A stretch of 64,000 nucleotides of DNA from Charina bottae (GCA_023362775.1 JALMGJ010000138.1:42941-106940); one strand, 5' to 3'. Positions 33,986-48,790 are shown, numbered from the stretch's first letter. Notes: a model not told the origin generated them from the sequence alone. Made by a program: numbers and translations.

Positions 33986-36900
33986 ATATAACAGAAAAAA
34001 AGAAAAATGAGAAGTAAAAATGAAAAAAACGAGAAAAACGACTAAAAAGGTGGGAAAAGAAAAAAGGAGAAAAAAGAAAAACAAGAAAAACAAGAATGGG
34101 AAAAATCAGGAAAAACGAATAAAATGGAAAAAAGAAATACGAGAAAAATAAGAAGGGGAAAAATGATAAAAACGACTAAAGATGGGAAAAACAAAGAAGA
34201 AAAAAGAAAGTGGAAAAAAAGTGGAAAAAAGAAAAACAAGGAAGACAAGAATGGGAAAAAATGGGAAAAACGAATAAAAAAGGGGGAAAATGAAAAAAAA
34301 TGAGAAAAACTACTAAAAAGGGAAAAAAGAGAAAGGGGAAAAAAGAAAAACAAGGAAAAAAATGGGAAATAACATGAAAAAAGAAAAAATGGGAAAAAAG
34401 AAAAATGAGAAAAATGAGAATGGGAAAAATGAGAAAAACAAGAAAAACGACTAAAGAGGGAGAAAACAAAAAAGAAATAGAATAGGGAAAATGAAAAACA
34501 AGGGAAAGAAGAATGGGAAACAACGGGAAAACCAAATATAACAGAAAAAAAGAAAAATGAGAAGTAAAAATGAAGAAAACGAGAAAAACGACTAAAAAGG
34601 TGGGAAAAGAAAAAAGGAGAAAAAAGAAAAACAAGAAAAACAAGAATGGGAAAAAACAGGAAAAACAAATAAAATGGAAAAAAGAAATACGAGAAAAATA
34701 AGAAGGGGAAAAATGATAAAAACGACTAAAGATGGGAAAAACAAAGAAGAAAAAAGAAAGTGGAAAAAAAGTGGAAAAAAAGAAAAACAAGGAAGACAAG
34801 AATGGGAAAAAATGGGAAAAACGAATAAAAAAGGGGGAAAATGAAAAAAAAATGAGAAAAACTACTAAAAAGGGAAAAAAGAGAAAAAAGAGAAAGGGGA
34901 AAAAATAAAAACAAGGAAAAAAATGGGAAATAACATGAAAAAAGAAAAAATGGGAAAAAAGAAAAATGAGAAAAATGAGAATGGGAAAAATGAGAAAAAC
35001 AAGAAAAACGACTAAAGAGGGAGAAAACAAAAAAGAAATAGAATAGGGAAAAAAGAAAAACAAGGGAAAGAAGAATGTGAAACAACGGGAAAACCAAATA
35101 TAACAGAAAAAAAGAAAAATGAGAAGTAAAAATGAAAAAAACGAGAAAAACGACTAAAAAGGTGGGAAAAGAAAAAAGGAGAAAAAAGAAAAACAAGAAA
35201 AACAAGAATGGGAAAAAACAGGAAAAACGAATAAAATGGAAAAAAGAAATACGAGAAAAATAAGAAGGGGAAAAATGATAAAAACGACTAAAGATGGGAA
35301 AAACAAAGAAGAAAAAAGAAAGTGGAAAAAAAGTGGAAAAAAAGAAAAACAAGGAAGACAAGAATGGGAAAAAATGGGAAAAACGAATAAAAAAGGGGGA
35401 AAATAAAAAAAATGAGAAAAACTACTAAAAAGGGAAAAAAGAGAAAGGGGAAAAAAGAAAAACAAGGAAAAAAATGGGAAATAACATGAAAAAAGAAAAA
35501 ATGGGAAAAAAGAAAAATGAGAAAAATGAGAATGGGAAAAATGAGAAAAACGAGAAAAACGACTAAAGAGGGAGAAAACAAAAAAGAAATAGAATAGGGA
35601 AAAAAGAAAAACAAGGGAAAGAAGAATGGGAAACAACGGGAAAACCAAATATAACAGAAAAAAAGAAAAATGAGAAGTAAAAATGAAAAAAACGAGAAAA
35701 ACGACTAAAAAGGGAGGGAAAGAAAAAAGGAGAAAAAAGAAAAACAAGAAAAACAAGAATGGGAAAAAACAGGAAAAACGAATAACATGGAAAAAAGAAA
35801 TACGAGAAAAATAAGAAGGGGAAAAATGATAAAAACGACTAAAGATGGGAAAAACAAAGAAGAAAAAAGAAAGTGGAAAAAAAGTGGAAAAAAAGAAAAA
35901 CAAGGAAGACAAGAATGGGAAAAAATGGGAAAAACGAATAAAAAAGGGGGAAAATGAAAAAAAATGAGAAAAACTACTAAAAAGGGAAAAAAGAGAAAAA
36001 AGAGAAAGGGGAAAAAAGAAAAACAAGGAAAAAAATGGGAAATAACTGGAAAAAAGAAAAAAATGGGAAAAAAGAAAAATGAGAAAAATGAGAATGGGAA
36101 AAATGAGAAAAACGAGAAAACCGACTAAAGAGGGAGAAAACAAAAAAGAAATAGAATAGGGAAAATGAAAAACAAGGGAAAGAAGAATGGGAAACAACGG
36201 GAAAACCAAATATAACAGAAAAAAAGAAAAATGAGAAGTAAAAATGAAGAAAACGAGAAAAACGACTAAAAAGGTGGGAAAAGAAAAAAGGAGAAAAAAG
36301 AAAAACAAGAAAAACAAGAATGGGAAAAAACAGGAAAAACGAATAAAATGGAAAAAAGAAATACGAGAAAAATAAGAAGGGGAAAAATGATAAAAACGAC
36401 TAAAGATGGGAAAAACAAAGAAGAAAAAAGAAAGTGGAAAAAAAGTGGAAAAAAAGAAAAACAAGGAAGACAAGAATGGGAAAAAATGGGAAAAACGAAT
36501 AAAAAAGGGGGAAAATGAAAAAAAAATGAGAAAAACTACTAAAAAGGGAAAAAAGAGAAAAAAGAGAAAGGGGAAAAAATAAAAACAAGGAAAAAAATGG
36601 GAAATAACATGAAAAAAGAAAAAATGGGAAAAAAGAAAAATGAGAAAAATGAGAATGGGAAAAATGAGAAAAACAAGAAAAACGACTAAAGAGGGAGAAA
36701 ACAAAAAAGAAATAGAATAGGGAAAAAAGAAAAACAAGGGAAAGAAGAATGTGAAACAACGGGAAAACCAAATATAACAGAAAAAAAGAAAAATGAGAAG
36801 TAAAAATGAAAAAAACGAGAAAAACGACTAAAAAGGTGGGAAAAGAAAAAAGGAGAAAAAAGAAAAACAAGAAAAACAAGAATGGGAAAAAACAGGAAAA

Positions 36901-37875
36901 ACGAATAAAATGGAAAAAAGAAATACGAGAAAAATAAGAAGGGGAAAAATGATAAAAACGACTAAAGATGGGAAAAACAAAGAAGAAAAAAGAAAGTGGA
37001 AAAAAAGTGGAAAAAAAGAAAAACAAGGAAGACAAGAATGGGAAAAAATGGGAAAAACGAATAAAAAAGGGGGAAAATGAAAAAAAATGAGAAAAACTAC
37101 TAAAAAGGGAAAAAAGAGAAAGGGGAAAAAAGAAAAACAAGGAAAAAAATGGGAAATAACATGAAAAAAGAAAAAATGGGAAAAAAGAAAAATGAGAAAA
37201 ATGAGAATGGGAAAAATGAGAAAAACGAGAAAAACGACTAAAGAGGGAGAAAACAAAAAAGAAATAGAATAGGGAAAAAAGAAAAACAAGGGAAAGAAGA
37301 ATGGGAAACAACGGGAAAACCAAATATAACAGAAAAAAAGAAAAATGAGAAGTAAAAATGAAAAAAATGAGAAAAACGACTAAAAAGGGAGGGAAAGAAA
37401 AAAGGAGAAAAAAGAAAAACAAGAAAAACAAGAATGGGAAAAAACAGGAAAAACGAATAACATGGAAAAAAGAAATACGAGAAAAATAAGAAGGGGAAAA
37501 ATGATAAAAACGACTAAAGATGGGAAAAAGAAAGAAGAAAAAAGAAAGTGGAAAAAAAGTGGAAAAAAAGAAAAACAAGGAAGACAAGAATGGGAAAAAA
37601 TGGGAAAAACGAATAAAAAAGGGGGAAAATGAAAAAAAATGAGAAAAACTACTAAAAAGGGAAAAAAGAGAAAGGGGAAAAAAGAAAAACAAGGGAAAAA
37701 ATGGGAAATAACTGGAAAAAAGAAAAAAATGGGAAAAAAGAAAAATGAGAAAAATGAGAATGGGAAAAATGAGAAAAACGAGAAAACCGACTAAAGAGGG
37801 AGAAAACAAAAAAGAAATAGAATAGGGAAAATGAAAAACAAGGGAAAGAAGAATGGGAAACAACGGGAAAACCAA

Positions 37876-40800
37876 ATATAACAGAAAAAAAGAAAAATGA
37901 GAAGTAAAAATGAAGAAAACGAGAAAAACGACTAAAAAGGTGGGAAAAGAAAAAAGGAGAAAAAAGAAAAACAAGAAAAACAAGAATGGGAAAAAACAGG
38001 AAAAACGAATAAAATGGAAAAAAGAAATACGAGAAAAATAAGAAGGGGAAAAATGATAAAAACGACTAAAGATGGGAAAAACAAAGAAGAAAAAAGAAAG
38101 TGGAAAAAAAGTGGAAAAAAAGAAAAACAAGGAAGACAAGAATGGGAAAAAATGGGAAAAACGAATAAAAAAGGGGGAAAATGAAAAAAAAATGAGAAAA
38201 ACTACTAAAAAGGGAAAAAAGAGAAAAAAGAGAAAGGGGAAAAAATAAAAACAAGGAAAAAAATGGGAAATAACATGAAAAAAGAAAAAATGGGAAAAAA
38301 GAAAAATGAGAAAAATGAGAATGGGAAAAATGAGAAAAACAAGAAAAACGACTAAAGAGGGAGAAAACAAAAAAGAAATAGAATAGGGAAAAAAGAAAAA
38401 CAAGGGAAAGAAGAATGTGAAACAACGGGAAAACCAAATATAACAGAAAAAAAGAAAAATGAGAAGTAAAAATGAAAAAAACGAGAAAAACGACTAAAAA
38501 GGGAGGGAAAGAAAAAAGGAGAAAAAAGAAAAACAAGAAAAACAAGAATGGGAAAAAACAGGAAAAACGAATAACATGGAAAAAAGAAATACGAGAAAAA
38601 TAAGAAGGGGAAAAATGATAAAAACGACTAAAGATGGGAAAAAGAAAGAAGAAAAAAGAAAGTGGAAAAAAGTGGAAAAAAAGAAAAACAAGGAAGACAA
38701 GAATGGGAAAAAATGGGAAAAACGAATAAAAAAGGGGGAAAATGAAAAAAAATGAGAAAAACTACTAAAAAGGGAAAAAGAGAAAAAAGGGAAAGGGGAA
38801 AAAAGAAAAACAAGGGAAAAAATGGGAAATAACTGGAAAAAAGAAAAAAATGGGAAAAAAGAAAAATGAGAAAAATGAGAATGGGAAAAATGAGAAAAAC
38901 GAGAAAACCGACTAAAGAGGGAGAAAACAAAAAAGAAATCGAAGAGGGAAAATGAAAAACAAGGGAAAGAAGAATGGGAAACAACGGGAAAACCAAATAT
39001 AACAGAAAAAAAGAAAAATGAGAAGTAAAAATGAAGAAAACGAGAAAAACGACTAAAAAGGTGGGAAAAGAAAAAAGGAGAAAAAAGAAAAACAAGAAAA
39101 ACAAGAATGGGAAAAAACAGGAAAAACGAATAAAATGGAAAAAAGAAATACGAGAAAAATAAGAAGGGGAAAAATGATAAAAACGACTAAAGATGGGAAA
39201 AACAAAGAAGAAAAAAGAAAGTGGAAAAAAAGTGGAAAAAAAGAAAAACAAGGAAGACAAGAATGGGAAAAAATGGGAAAAACGAATAAAAAAGGGGGAA
39301 AATGAAAAAAAAATGAGAAAAACTACTAAAAAGGGAAAAAAGAGAAAAAAGAGAAAGGGGAAAAAATAAAAACAAGGAAAAAAATGGGAAATAACATGAA
39401 AAAAGAAAAAATGGGAAAAAAGAAAAATGAGAAAAATGAGAATGGGAAAAATGAGAAAAACAAGAAAAACGACTAAAGAGGGAGAAAACAAAAAAGAAAT
39501 AGAATAGGGAAAAAAGAAAAACAAGGGAAAGAAGAATGTGAAACAACGGGAAAACCAAATATAACAGAAAAAAAGAAAAATGAGAAGTAAAAATGAAAAA
39601 AACGAGAAAAACGACTAAAAAGGGAGGGAAAGAAAAAAGGAGAAAAAAGAAAAACAAGAAAAACAAGAATGGGAAAAAACAGGAAAAACGAATAACATGG
39701 AAAAAAGAAATACGAGAAAAATAAGAAGGGGAAAAATGATAAAAACGACTAAAGATGGGAAAAAGAAAGAAGAAAAAAGAAAGTGGAAAAAAGTGGAAAA
39801 AAAGAAAAACAAGGAAGACAAGAATGGGAAAAAATGGGAAAAACGAATAAAAAAGGGGGAAAATGAAAAAAAATGAGAAAAACTACTAAAAAGGGAAAAA
39901 GAGAAAAAAGAGAAAGGGGAAAAAAGAAAAACAAGGGAAAAAATGGGAAATAACTGGAAAAAAGAAAAAAATGGGAAAAAAGAAAAATGAGAAAAATGAG
40001 AATGGGAAAAATGAGAAAAACGAGAAAACCGACTAAAGAGGGAGAAAACAAAAAAGAAATCGAAGAGGGAAAATGAAAAACAAGGGAAAGAAGAATGGGA
40101 AACAACGGGAAAACCAAATATAACAGAAAAAAAGAAAAATGAGAAGTAAAAATGAAAAAAACGAGAAAAACGACTAAAAAGGTGGGAAAAGAAAAAAGGA
40201 GAAAAAAGAAAAACAAGAAAAACAAGAATGGGAAAAATCAGGAAAAACGAATAAAATGGAAAAAAGAAATACGAGAAAAATAAGAAGGGGAAAAATGATA
40301 AAAACGACTAAAGATGGGAAAAACAAAGAAGAAAAAAGAAAGTGGAAAAAAAGTGGAAAAAAGAAAAACAAGGAAGACAAGAATGGGAAAAAATGGGAAA
40401 AACGAATAAAAAAGGGGGAAAATGAAAAAAAATGAGAAAAACTACTAAAAAGGGAAAAAAGAGAAAGGGGAAAAAAGAAAAACAAGGAAAAAAATGGGAA
40501 ATAACATGAAAAAAGAAAAAATGGGAAAAAAGAAAAATGAGAAAAATGAGAATGGGAAAAATGAGAAAAACAAGAAAAACGACTAAAGAGGGAGAAAACA
40601 AAAAAGAAATAGAATAGGGAAAATGAAAAACAAGGGAAAGAAGAATGGGAAACAACGGGAAAACCAAATATAACAGAAAAAAAGAAAAATGAGAAGTAAA
40701 AATGAAGAAAACGAGAAAAACGACTAAAAAGGTGGGAAAAGAAAAAAGGAGAAAAAAGAAAAACAAGAAAAACAAGAATGGGAAAAAACAGGAAAAACAA

Positions 40801-43800
40801 ATAAAATGGAAAAAAGAAATACGAGAAAAATAAGAAGGGGAAAAATGATAAAAACGACTAAAGATGGGAAAAACAAAGAAGAAAAAAGAAAGTGGAAAAA
40901 AAGTGGAAAAAAAGAAAAACAAGGAAGACAAGAATGGGAAAAAATGGGAAAAACGAATAAAAAAGGGGGAAAATGAAAAAAAAATGAGAAAAACTACTAA
41001 AAAGGGAAAAAAGAGAAAAAAGAGAAAGGGGAAAAAATAAAAACAAGGAAAAAAATGGGAAATAACATGAAAAAAGAAAAAATGGGAAAAAAGAAAAATG
41101 AGAAAAATGAGAATGGGAAAAATGAGAAAAACAAGAAAAACGACTAAAGAGGGAGAAAACAAAAAAGAAATAGAATAGGGAAAAAAGAAAAACAAGGGAA
41201 AGAAGAATGTGAAACAACGGGAAAACCAAATATAACAGAAAAAAAGAAAAATGAGAAGTAAAAATGAAAAAAACGAGAAAAACGACTAAAAAGGTGGGAA
41301 AAGAAAAAAGGAGAAAAAAGAAAAACAAGAAAAACAAGAATGGGAAAAAACAGGAAAAACGAATAAAATGGAAAAAAGAAATACGAGAAAAATAAGAAGG
41401 GGAAAAATGATAAAAACGACTAAAGATGGGAAAAACAAAGAAGAAAAAAGAAAGTGGAAAAAAAGTGGAAAAAAAGAAAAACAAGGAAGACAAGAATGGG
41501 AAAAAATGGGAAAAACGAATAAAAAAGGGGGAAAATAAAAAAAATGAGAAAAACTACTAAAAAGGGAAAAAAGAGAAAGGGGAAAAAAGAAAAACAAGGA
41601 AAAAAATGGGAAATAACATGAAAAAAGAAAAAATGGGAAAAAAGAAAAATGAGAAAAATGAGAATGGGAAAAATGAGAAAAACGAGAAAAACGACTAAAG
41701 AGGGAGAAAACAAAAAAGAAATAGAATAGGGAAAAAAGAAAAACAAGGGAAAGAAGAATGGGAAACAACGGGAAAACCAAATATAACAGAAAAAAAGAAA
41801 AATGAGAAGTAAAAATGAAAAAAACGAGAAAAACGACTAAAAAGGGAGGGAAAGAAAAAAGGAGAAAAAAGAAAAACAAGAAAAACAAGAATGGGAAAAA
41901 ACAGGAAAAACGAATAACATGGAAAAAAGAAATACGAGAAAAATAAGAAGGGGAAAAATGATAAAAACGACTAAAGATGGGAAAAACAAAGAAGAAAAAA
42001 GAAAGTGGAAAAAAAGTGGAAAAAAAGAAAAACAAGGAAGACAAGAATGGGAAAAAATGGGAAAAACGAATAAAAAAGGGGGAAAATGAAAAAAAATGAG
42101 AAAAACTACTAAAAAGGGAAAAAAGAGAAAAAAGAGAAAGGGGAAAAAAGAAAAACAAGGAAAAAAATGGGAAATAACTGGAAAAAAGAAAAAAATGGGA
42201 AAAAAGAAAAATGAGAAAAATGAGAATGGGAAAAATGAGAAAAACGAGAAAACCGACTAAAGAGGGAGAAAACAAAAAAGAAATAGAATAGGGAAAATGA
42301 AAAACAAGGGAAAGAAGAATGGGAAACAACGGGAAAACCAAATATAACAGAAAAAAAGAAAAATGAGAAGTAAAAATGAAGAAAACGAGAAAAACGACTA
42401 AAAAGGTGGGAAAAGAAAAAAGGAGAAAAAAGAAAAACAAGAAAAACAAGAATGGGAAAAAACAGGAAAAACGAATAAAATGGAAAAAAGAAATACGAGA
42501 AAAATAAGAAGGGGAAAAATGATAAAAACGACTAAAGATGGGAAAAACAAAGAAGAAAAAAGAAAGTGGAAAAAAAGTGGAAAAAAAGAAAAACAAGGAA
42601 GACAAGAATGGGAAAAAAATGGGAAAAACGAATAAAAAAGGGGGAAAATGAAAAAAAAATGAGAAAAACTACTAAAAAGGGAAAAAAGAGAAAAAAGAGA
42701 AAGGGGAAAAAATAAAAACAAGGAAAAAAATGGGAAATAACATGAAAAAAGAAAAAATGGGAAAAAAGAAAAATGAGAAAAATGAGAATGGGAAAAATGA
42801 GAAAAACAAGAAAAACGACTAAAGAGGGAGAAAACAAAAAAGAAATAGAATAGGGAAAAAAGAAAAACAAGGGAAAGAAGAATGTGAAACAACGGGAAAA
42901 CCAAATATAACAGAAAAAAAGAAAAATGAGAAGTAAAAATGAAAAAAACGAGAAAAACGACTAAAAAGGTGGGAAAAGAAAAAAGGAGAAAAAAGAAAAA
43001 CAAGAAAAACAAGAATGGGAAAAAACAGGAAAAACGAATAAAATGGAAAAAAGAAATACGAGAAAAATAAGAAGGGGAAAAATGATAAAAACGACTAAAG
43101 ATGGGAAAAACAAAGAAGAAAAAAGAAAGTGGAAAAAAAGTGGAAAAAAAGAAAAACAAGGAAGACAAGAATGGGAAAAAATGGGAAAAACGAATAAAAA
43201 AGGGGGAAAATGAAAAAAAATGAGAAAAACTACTAAAAAGGGAAAAAAGAGAAAGGGGAAAAAAGAAAAACAAGGAAAAAAATGGGAAATAACATGAAAA
43301 AAGAAAAAATGGGAAAAAAGAAAAATGAGAAAAATGAGAATGGGAAAAATGAGAAAAACGAGAAAAACGACTAAAGAGGGAGAAAACAAAAAAGAAATAG
43401 AATAGGGAAAAAAGAAAAACAAGGGAAAGAAGAATGGGAAACAACGGGAAAACCAAATATAACAGAAAAAAAGAAAAATGAGAAGTAAAAATGAAAAAAA
43501 TGAGAAAAACGACTAAAAAGGGAGGGAAAGAAAAAAGGAGAAAAAAGAAAAACAAGAAAAACAAGAATGGGAAAAAACAGGAAAAACGAATAACATGGAA
43601 AAAAGAAATACGAGAAAAATAAGAAGGGGAAAAATGATAAAAACGACTAAAGATGGGAAAAAGAAAGAAGAAAAAAGAAAGTGGAAAAAAAGTGGAAAAA
43701 AAGAAAAACAAGGAAGACAAGAATGGGAAAAAATGGGAAAAACGAATAAAAAAGGGGGAAAATGAAAAAAAATGAGAAAAACTACTAAAAAGGGAAAAAA

Positions 43801-44008
43801 GAGAAAGGGGAAAAAAGAAAAACAAGGGAAAAAATGGGAAATAACTGGAAAAAAGAAAAAAATGGGAAAAAAGAAAAATGAGAAAAATGAGAATGGGAAA
43901 AATGAGAAAAACGAGAAAACCGACTAAAGAGGGAGAAAACAAAAAAGAAATAGAATAGGGAAAATGAAAAACAAGGGAAAGAAGAATGGGAAACAACGGG
44001 AAAACCAA
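37876..44008 (+). repeat. 11-monomer HOR, copy 2 (6,133 bp)
   Basis: Unit starts 37876, 38438, 38997, 39559, 40118, 40668, 41230, 41781, 42342, 42905, 43457, each 6,132-6,133 bp after its partner in copy 1. Differences seen: G at 38790 in the GAGAAAAAAGAG block and one extra A near 42612. Divergence is therefore a few bases in 6 kb. Confidence 0.9.
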
Positions 44009-47000
44009 ATATAACAGAAAAAAAGAAAAATGAGAAGTAAAAATGAAGAAAACGAGAAAAACGACTAAAAAGGTGGGAAAAGAAAAAAGGAGAAAAAAGA
44101 AAAACAAGAAAAACAAGAATGGGAAAAAACAGGAAAAACGAATAAAATGGAAAAAAGAAATACGAGAAAAATAAGAAGGGGAAAAATGATAAAAACGACT
44201 AAAGATGGGAAAAACAAAGAAGAAAAAAGAAAGTGGAAAAAAAGTGGAAAAAAAGAAAAACAAGGAAGACAAGAATGGGAAAAAATGGGAAAAACGAATA
44301 AAAAAGGGGGAAAATGAAAAAAAAATGAGAAAAACTACTAAAAAGGGAAAAAAGAGAAAAAAGAGAAAGGGGAAAAAATAAAAACAAGGAAAAAAATGGG
44401 AAATAACATGAAAAAAGAAAAAATGGGAAAAAAGAAAAATGAGAAAAATGAGAATGGGAAAAATGAGAAAAACAAGAAAAACGACTAAAGAGGGAGAAAA
44501 CAAAAAAGAAATAGAATAGGGAAAAAAGAAAAACAAGGGAAAGAAGAATGTGAAACAACGGGAAAACCAAATATAACAGAAAAAAAGAAAAATGAGAAGT
44601 AAAAATGAAAAAAACGAGAAAAACGACTAAAAAGGGAGGGAAAGAAAAAAGGAGAAAAAAGAAAAACAAGAAAAACAAGAATGGGAAAAAACAGGAAAAA
44701 CGAATAACATGGAAAAAAGAAATACGAGAAAAATAAGAAGGGGAAAAATGATAAAAACGACTAAAGATGGGAAAAAGAAAGAAGAAAAAAGAAAGTGGAA
44801 AAAAGTGGAAAAAAAGAAAAACAAGGAAGACAAGAATGGGAAAAAATGGGAAAAACGAATAAAAAAGGGGGAAAATGAAAAAAAATGAGAAAAACTACTA
44901 AAAAGGGAAAAAGAGAAAAAAGAGAAAGGGGAAAAAAGAAAAACAAGGGAAAAAATGGGAAATAACTGGAAAAAAGAAAAAAATGAGAAAAAAGAAAAAT
45001 GAGAAAAATGAGAATGGGAAAAATGAGAAAAACGAGAAAACCGACTAAAGAGGGAGAAAACAAAAAAGAAATCGAAGAGGGAAAATGAAAAACAAGGGAA
45101 AGAAGAATGGGAAACAACGGGAAAACCAAATATAACAGAAAAAAAGAAAAATGAGAAGTAAAAATGAAGAAAACGAGAAAAACGACTAAAAAGGTGGGAA
45201 AAGAAAAAAGGAGAAAAAAGAAAAACAAGAAAAACAAGAATGGGAAAAAACAGGAAAAACGAATAAAATGGAAAAAAGAAATACGAGAAAAATAAGAAGG
45301 GGAAAAATGATAAAAACGACTAAAGATGGGAAAAACAAAGAAGAAAAAAGAAAGTGGAAAAAAAGTGGAAAAAAAGAAAAACAAGGAAGACAAGAATGGG
45401 AAAAAATGGGAAAAACGAATAAAAAAGGGGGAAAATGAAAAAAAAATGAGAAAAACTACTAAAAAGGGAAAAAAGAGAAAAAAGAGAAAGGGGAAAAAAT
45501 AAAAACAAGGAAAAAAATGGGAAATAACATGAAAAAAGAAAAAATGGGAAAAAAGAAAAATGAGAAAAATGAGAATGGGAAAAATGAGAAAAACAAGAAA
45601 AACGACTAAAGAGGGAGAAAACAAAAAAGAAATAGAATAGGGAAAAAAGAAAAACAAGGGAAAGAAGAATGTGAAACAACGGGAAAACCAAATATAACAG
45701 AAAAAAAGAAAAATGAGAAGTAAAAATGAAAAAAACGAGAAAAACGACTAAAAAGGGAGGGAAAGAAAAAAGGAGAAAAAAGAAAAACAAGAAAAACAAG
45801 AATGGGAAAAAACAGGAAAAACGAATAACATGGAAAAAAGAAATACGAGAAAAATAAGAAGGGGAAAAATGATAAAAACGACTAAAGATGGGAAAAAGAA
45901 AGAAGAAAAAAGAAAGTGGAAAAAAGTGGAAAAAAAGAAAAACAAGGAAGACAAGAATGGGAAAAAATGGGAAAAACGAATAAAAAAGGGGGAAAATGAA
46001 AAAAAATGAGAAAAACTACTAAAAAGGGAAAAAGAGAAAAAAGAGAAAGGGGAAAAAAGAAAAACAAGGGAAAAAATGGGAAATAACTGGAAAAAAGAAA
46101 AAAATGGGAAAAAAGAAAAATGAGAAAAATGAGAATGGGAAAAATGAGAAAAACGAGAAAACCGACTAAAGAGGGAGAAAACAAAAAAGAAATCGAAGAG
46201 GGAAAATGAAAAACAAGGGAAAGAAGAATGGGAAACAACGGGAAAACCAAATATAACAGAAAAAAAGAAAAATGAGAAGTAAAAATGAAAAAAACGAGAA
46301 AAACGACTAAAAAGGTGGGAAAAGAAAAAAGGAGAAAAAAGAAAAACAAGAAAAACAAGAATGGGAAAAATCAGGAAAAACGAATAAAATGGAAAAAAGA
46401 AATACGAGAAAAATAAGAAGGGGAAAAATGATAAAAACGACTAAAGATGGGAAAAACAAAGAAGAAAAAAGAAAGTGGAAAAAAAGTGGAAAAAAGAAAA
46501 ACAAGGAAGACAAGAATGGGAAAAAATGGGAAAAACGAATAAAAAAGGGGGAAAATGAAAAAAAATGAGAAAAACTACTAAAAAGGGAAAAAAGAGAAAG
46601 GGGAAAAAAGAAAAACAAGGAAAAAAATGGGAAATAACATGAAAAAAGAAAAAATGGGAAAAAAGAAAAATGAGAAAAATGAGAATGGGAAAAATGAGAA
46701 AAACAAGAAAAACGACTAAAGAGGGAGAAAACAAAAAAGAAATAGAATAGGGAAAATGAAAAACAAGGGAAAGAAGAATGGGAAACAACGGGAAAACCAA
46801 ATATAACAGAAAAAAAGAAAAATGAGAAGTAAAAATGAAGAAAACGAGAAAAACGACTAAAAAGGTGGGAAAAGAAAAAAGGAGAAAAAAGAAAAACAAG
46901 AAAAACAAGAATGGGAAAAAACAGGAAAAACGAATAACATGGAAAAAAGAAATACGAGAAAAATAAGAAGGGGAAAAATGATAAAAACGACTAAAGATGG

Positions 47001-48790
47001 GAAAAACAAAGAAGAAAAAAGAAAGTGGAAAAAAAGTGGAAAAAAAGAAAAACAAGGAAGACAAGAATGGGAAAAAATGGGAAAAACGAATAAAAAAGGG
47101 GGAAAATGAAAAAAAAATGAGAAAAACTACTAAAAAGGGAAAAAAGAGAAAAAAGAGAAAGGGGAAAAAATAAAAACAAGGAAAAAAATGGGAAATAACA
47201 TGAAAAAAGAAAAAATGGGAAAAAAGAAAAATGAGAAAAATGAGAATGGGAAAAATGAGAAAAACAAGAAAAACGACTAAAGAGGGAGAAAACAAAAAAG
47301 AAATAGAATAGGGAAAAAAGAAAAACAAGGGAAAGAAGAATGTGAAACAACGGGAAAACCAAATATAACAGAAAAAAAGAAAAATGAGAAGTAAAAATGA
47401 AAAAAACGAGAAAAACGACTAAAAAGGTGGGAAAAGAAAAAAGGAGAAAAAAGAAAAACAAGAAAAACAAGAATGGGAAAAAACAGGAAAAACGAATAAA
47501 ATGGAAAAAAGAAATACGAGAAAAATAAGAAGGGGAAAAATGATAAAAACGACTAAAGATGGGAAAAACAAAGAAGAAAAAAGAAAGTGGAAAAAAAGTG
47601 GAAAAAAAGAAAAACAAGGAAGACAAGAATGGGAAAAAATGGGAAAAACGAATAAAAAAGGGGGAAAATAAAAAAAATGAGAAAAACTACTAAAAAGGGA
47701 AAAAAGAGAAAGGGGAAAAAAGAAAAACAAGGAAAAAAATGGGAAATAACATGAAAAAAGAAAAAATGGGAAAAAAGAAAAATGAGAAAAATGAGAATGG
47801 GAAAAATGAGAAAAACGAGAAAAACGACTAAAGAGGGAGAAAACAAAAAAGAAATAGAATAGGGAAAAAAGAAAAACAAGGGAAAGAAGAATGGGAAACA
47901 ACGGGAAAACCAAATATAACAGAAAAAAAGAAAAATGAGAAGTAAAAATGAAAAAAACGAGAAAAACGACTAAAAAGGGAGGGAAAGAAAAAAGGAGAAA
48001 AAAGAAAAACAAGAAAAACAAGAATGGGAAAAAACAGGAAAAACGAATAACATGGAAAAAAGAAATACGAGAAAAATAAGAAGGGGAAAAATGATAAAAA
48101 CGACTAAAGATGGGAAAAACAAAGAAGAAAAAAGAAAGTGGAAAAAAAGTGGAAAAAAAGAAAAACAAGGAAGACAAGAATGGGAAAAAATGGGAAAAAC
48201 GAATAAAAAAGGGGGAAAATGAAAAAAAATGAGAAAAACTACTAAAAAGGGAAAAAAGAGAAAAAAGAGAAAGGGGAAAAAAGAAAAACAAGGAAAAAAA
48301 TGGGAAATAACTGGAAAAAAGAAAAAAATGGGAAAAAAGAAAAATGAGAAAAATGAGAATGGGAAAAATGAGAAAAACGAGAAAACCGACTAAAGAGGGA
48401 GAAAACAAAAAAGAAATAGAATAGGGAAAATGAAAAACAAGGGAAAGAAGAATGGGAAACAACGGGAAAACCAAATATAACAGAAAAAAAGAAAAATGAG
48501 AAGTAAAAATGAAGAAAACGAGAAAAACGACTAAAAAGGTGGGAAAAGAAAAAAGGAGAAAAAAGAAAAACAAGAAAAACAAGAATGGGAAAAAACAGGA
48601 AAAACGAATAAAATGGAAAAAAGAAATACGAGAAAAATAAGAAGGGGAAAAATGATAAAAACGACTAAAGATGGGAAAAACAAAGAAGAAAAAAGAAAGT
48701 GGAAAAAAAGTGGAAAAAAAGAAAAACAAGGAAGACAAGAATGGGAAAAAATGGGAAAAACGAATAAAAAAGGGGGAAAATGAAAAAAAA
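44009..48790 (+). repeat. 11-monomer HOR, copy 3 (truncated, about 7.8 units)
   Basis: Unit starts 44009, 44571, 45130, 45692, 46251, 46801, 47363, 47914 and the front of 48475. Differences: A at 44986 (TGGG to TGAG) and AACATGG in unit 46801 where copies 1-2 have ACAAATAAAATGG. The match to the HOR stops in unit 48475, which keeps eight A and GGAAAAAAGAAAAAC where the HOR unit has nine A and ATAAAAAC. Confidence 0.87.

Larger units (their letters stand above)
31744..37875 (+). repeat. 11-monomer HOR, copy 1 (6,132 bp)
   Basis: Unit starts 31744 A, 32306 D', 32865 A, 33427 D', 33986 E, 34536 A, 35098 C, 35649 B, 36210 A, 36772 C, 37324 B/C hybrid. Lengths 562-559-562-559-550-562-551-561-562-552-552. 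Markers confined to this HOR and its displaced copy: the A-poor GTGGAAAAAAGTGG twice, E with ACAAG, and a C with AAAATAAAAAAAATG. Unit 34536 has ACAAATAAAATGG, a CpG transition shared with copy 2. Confidence 0.9.
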
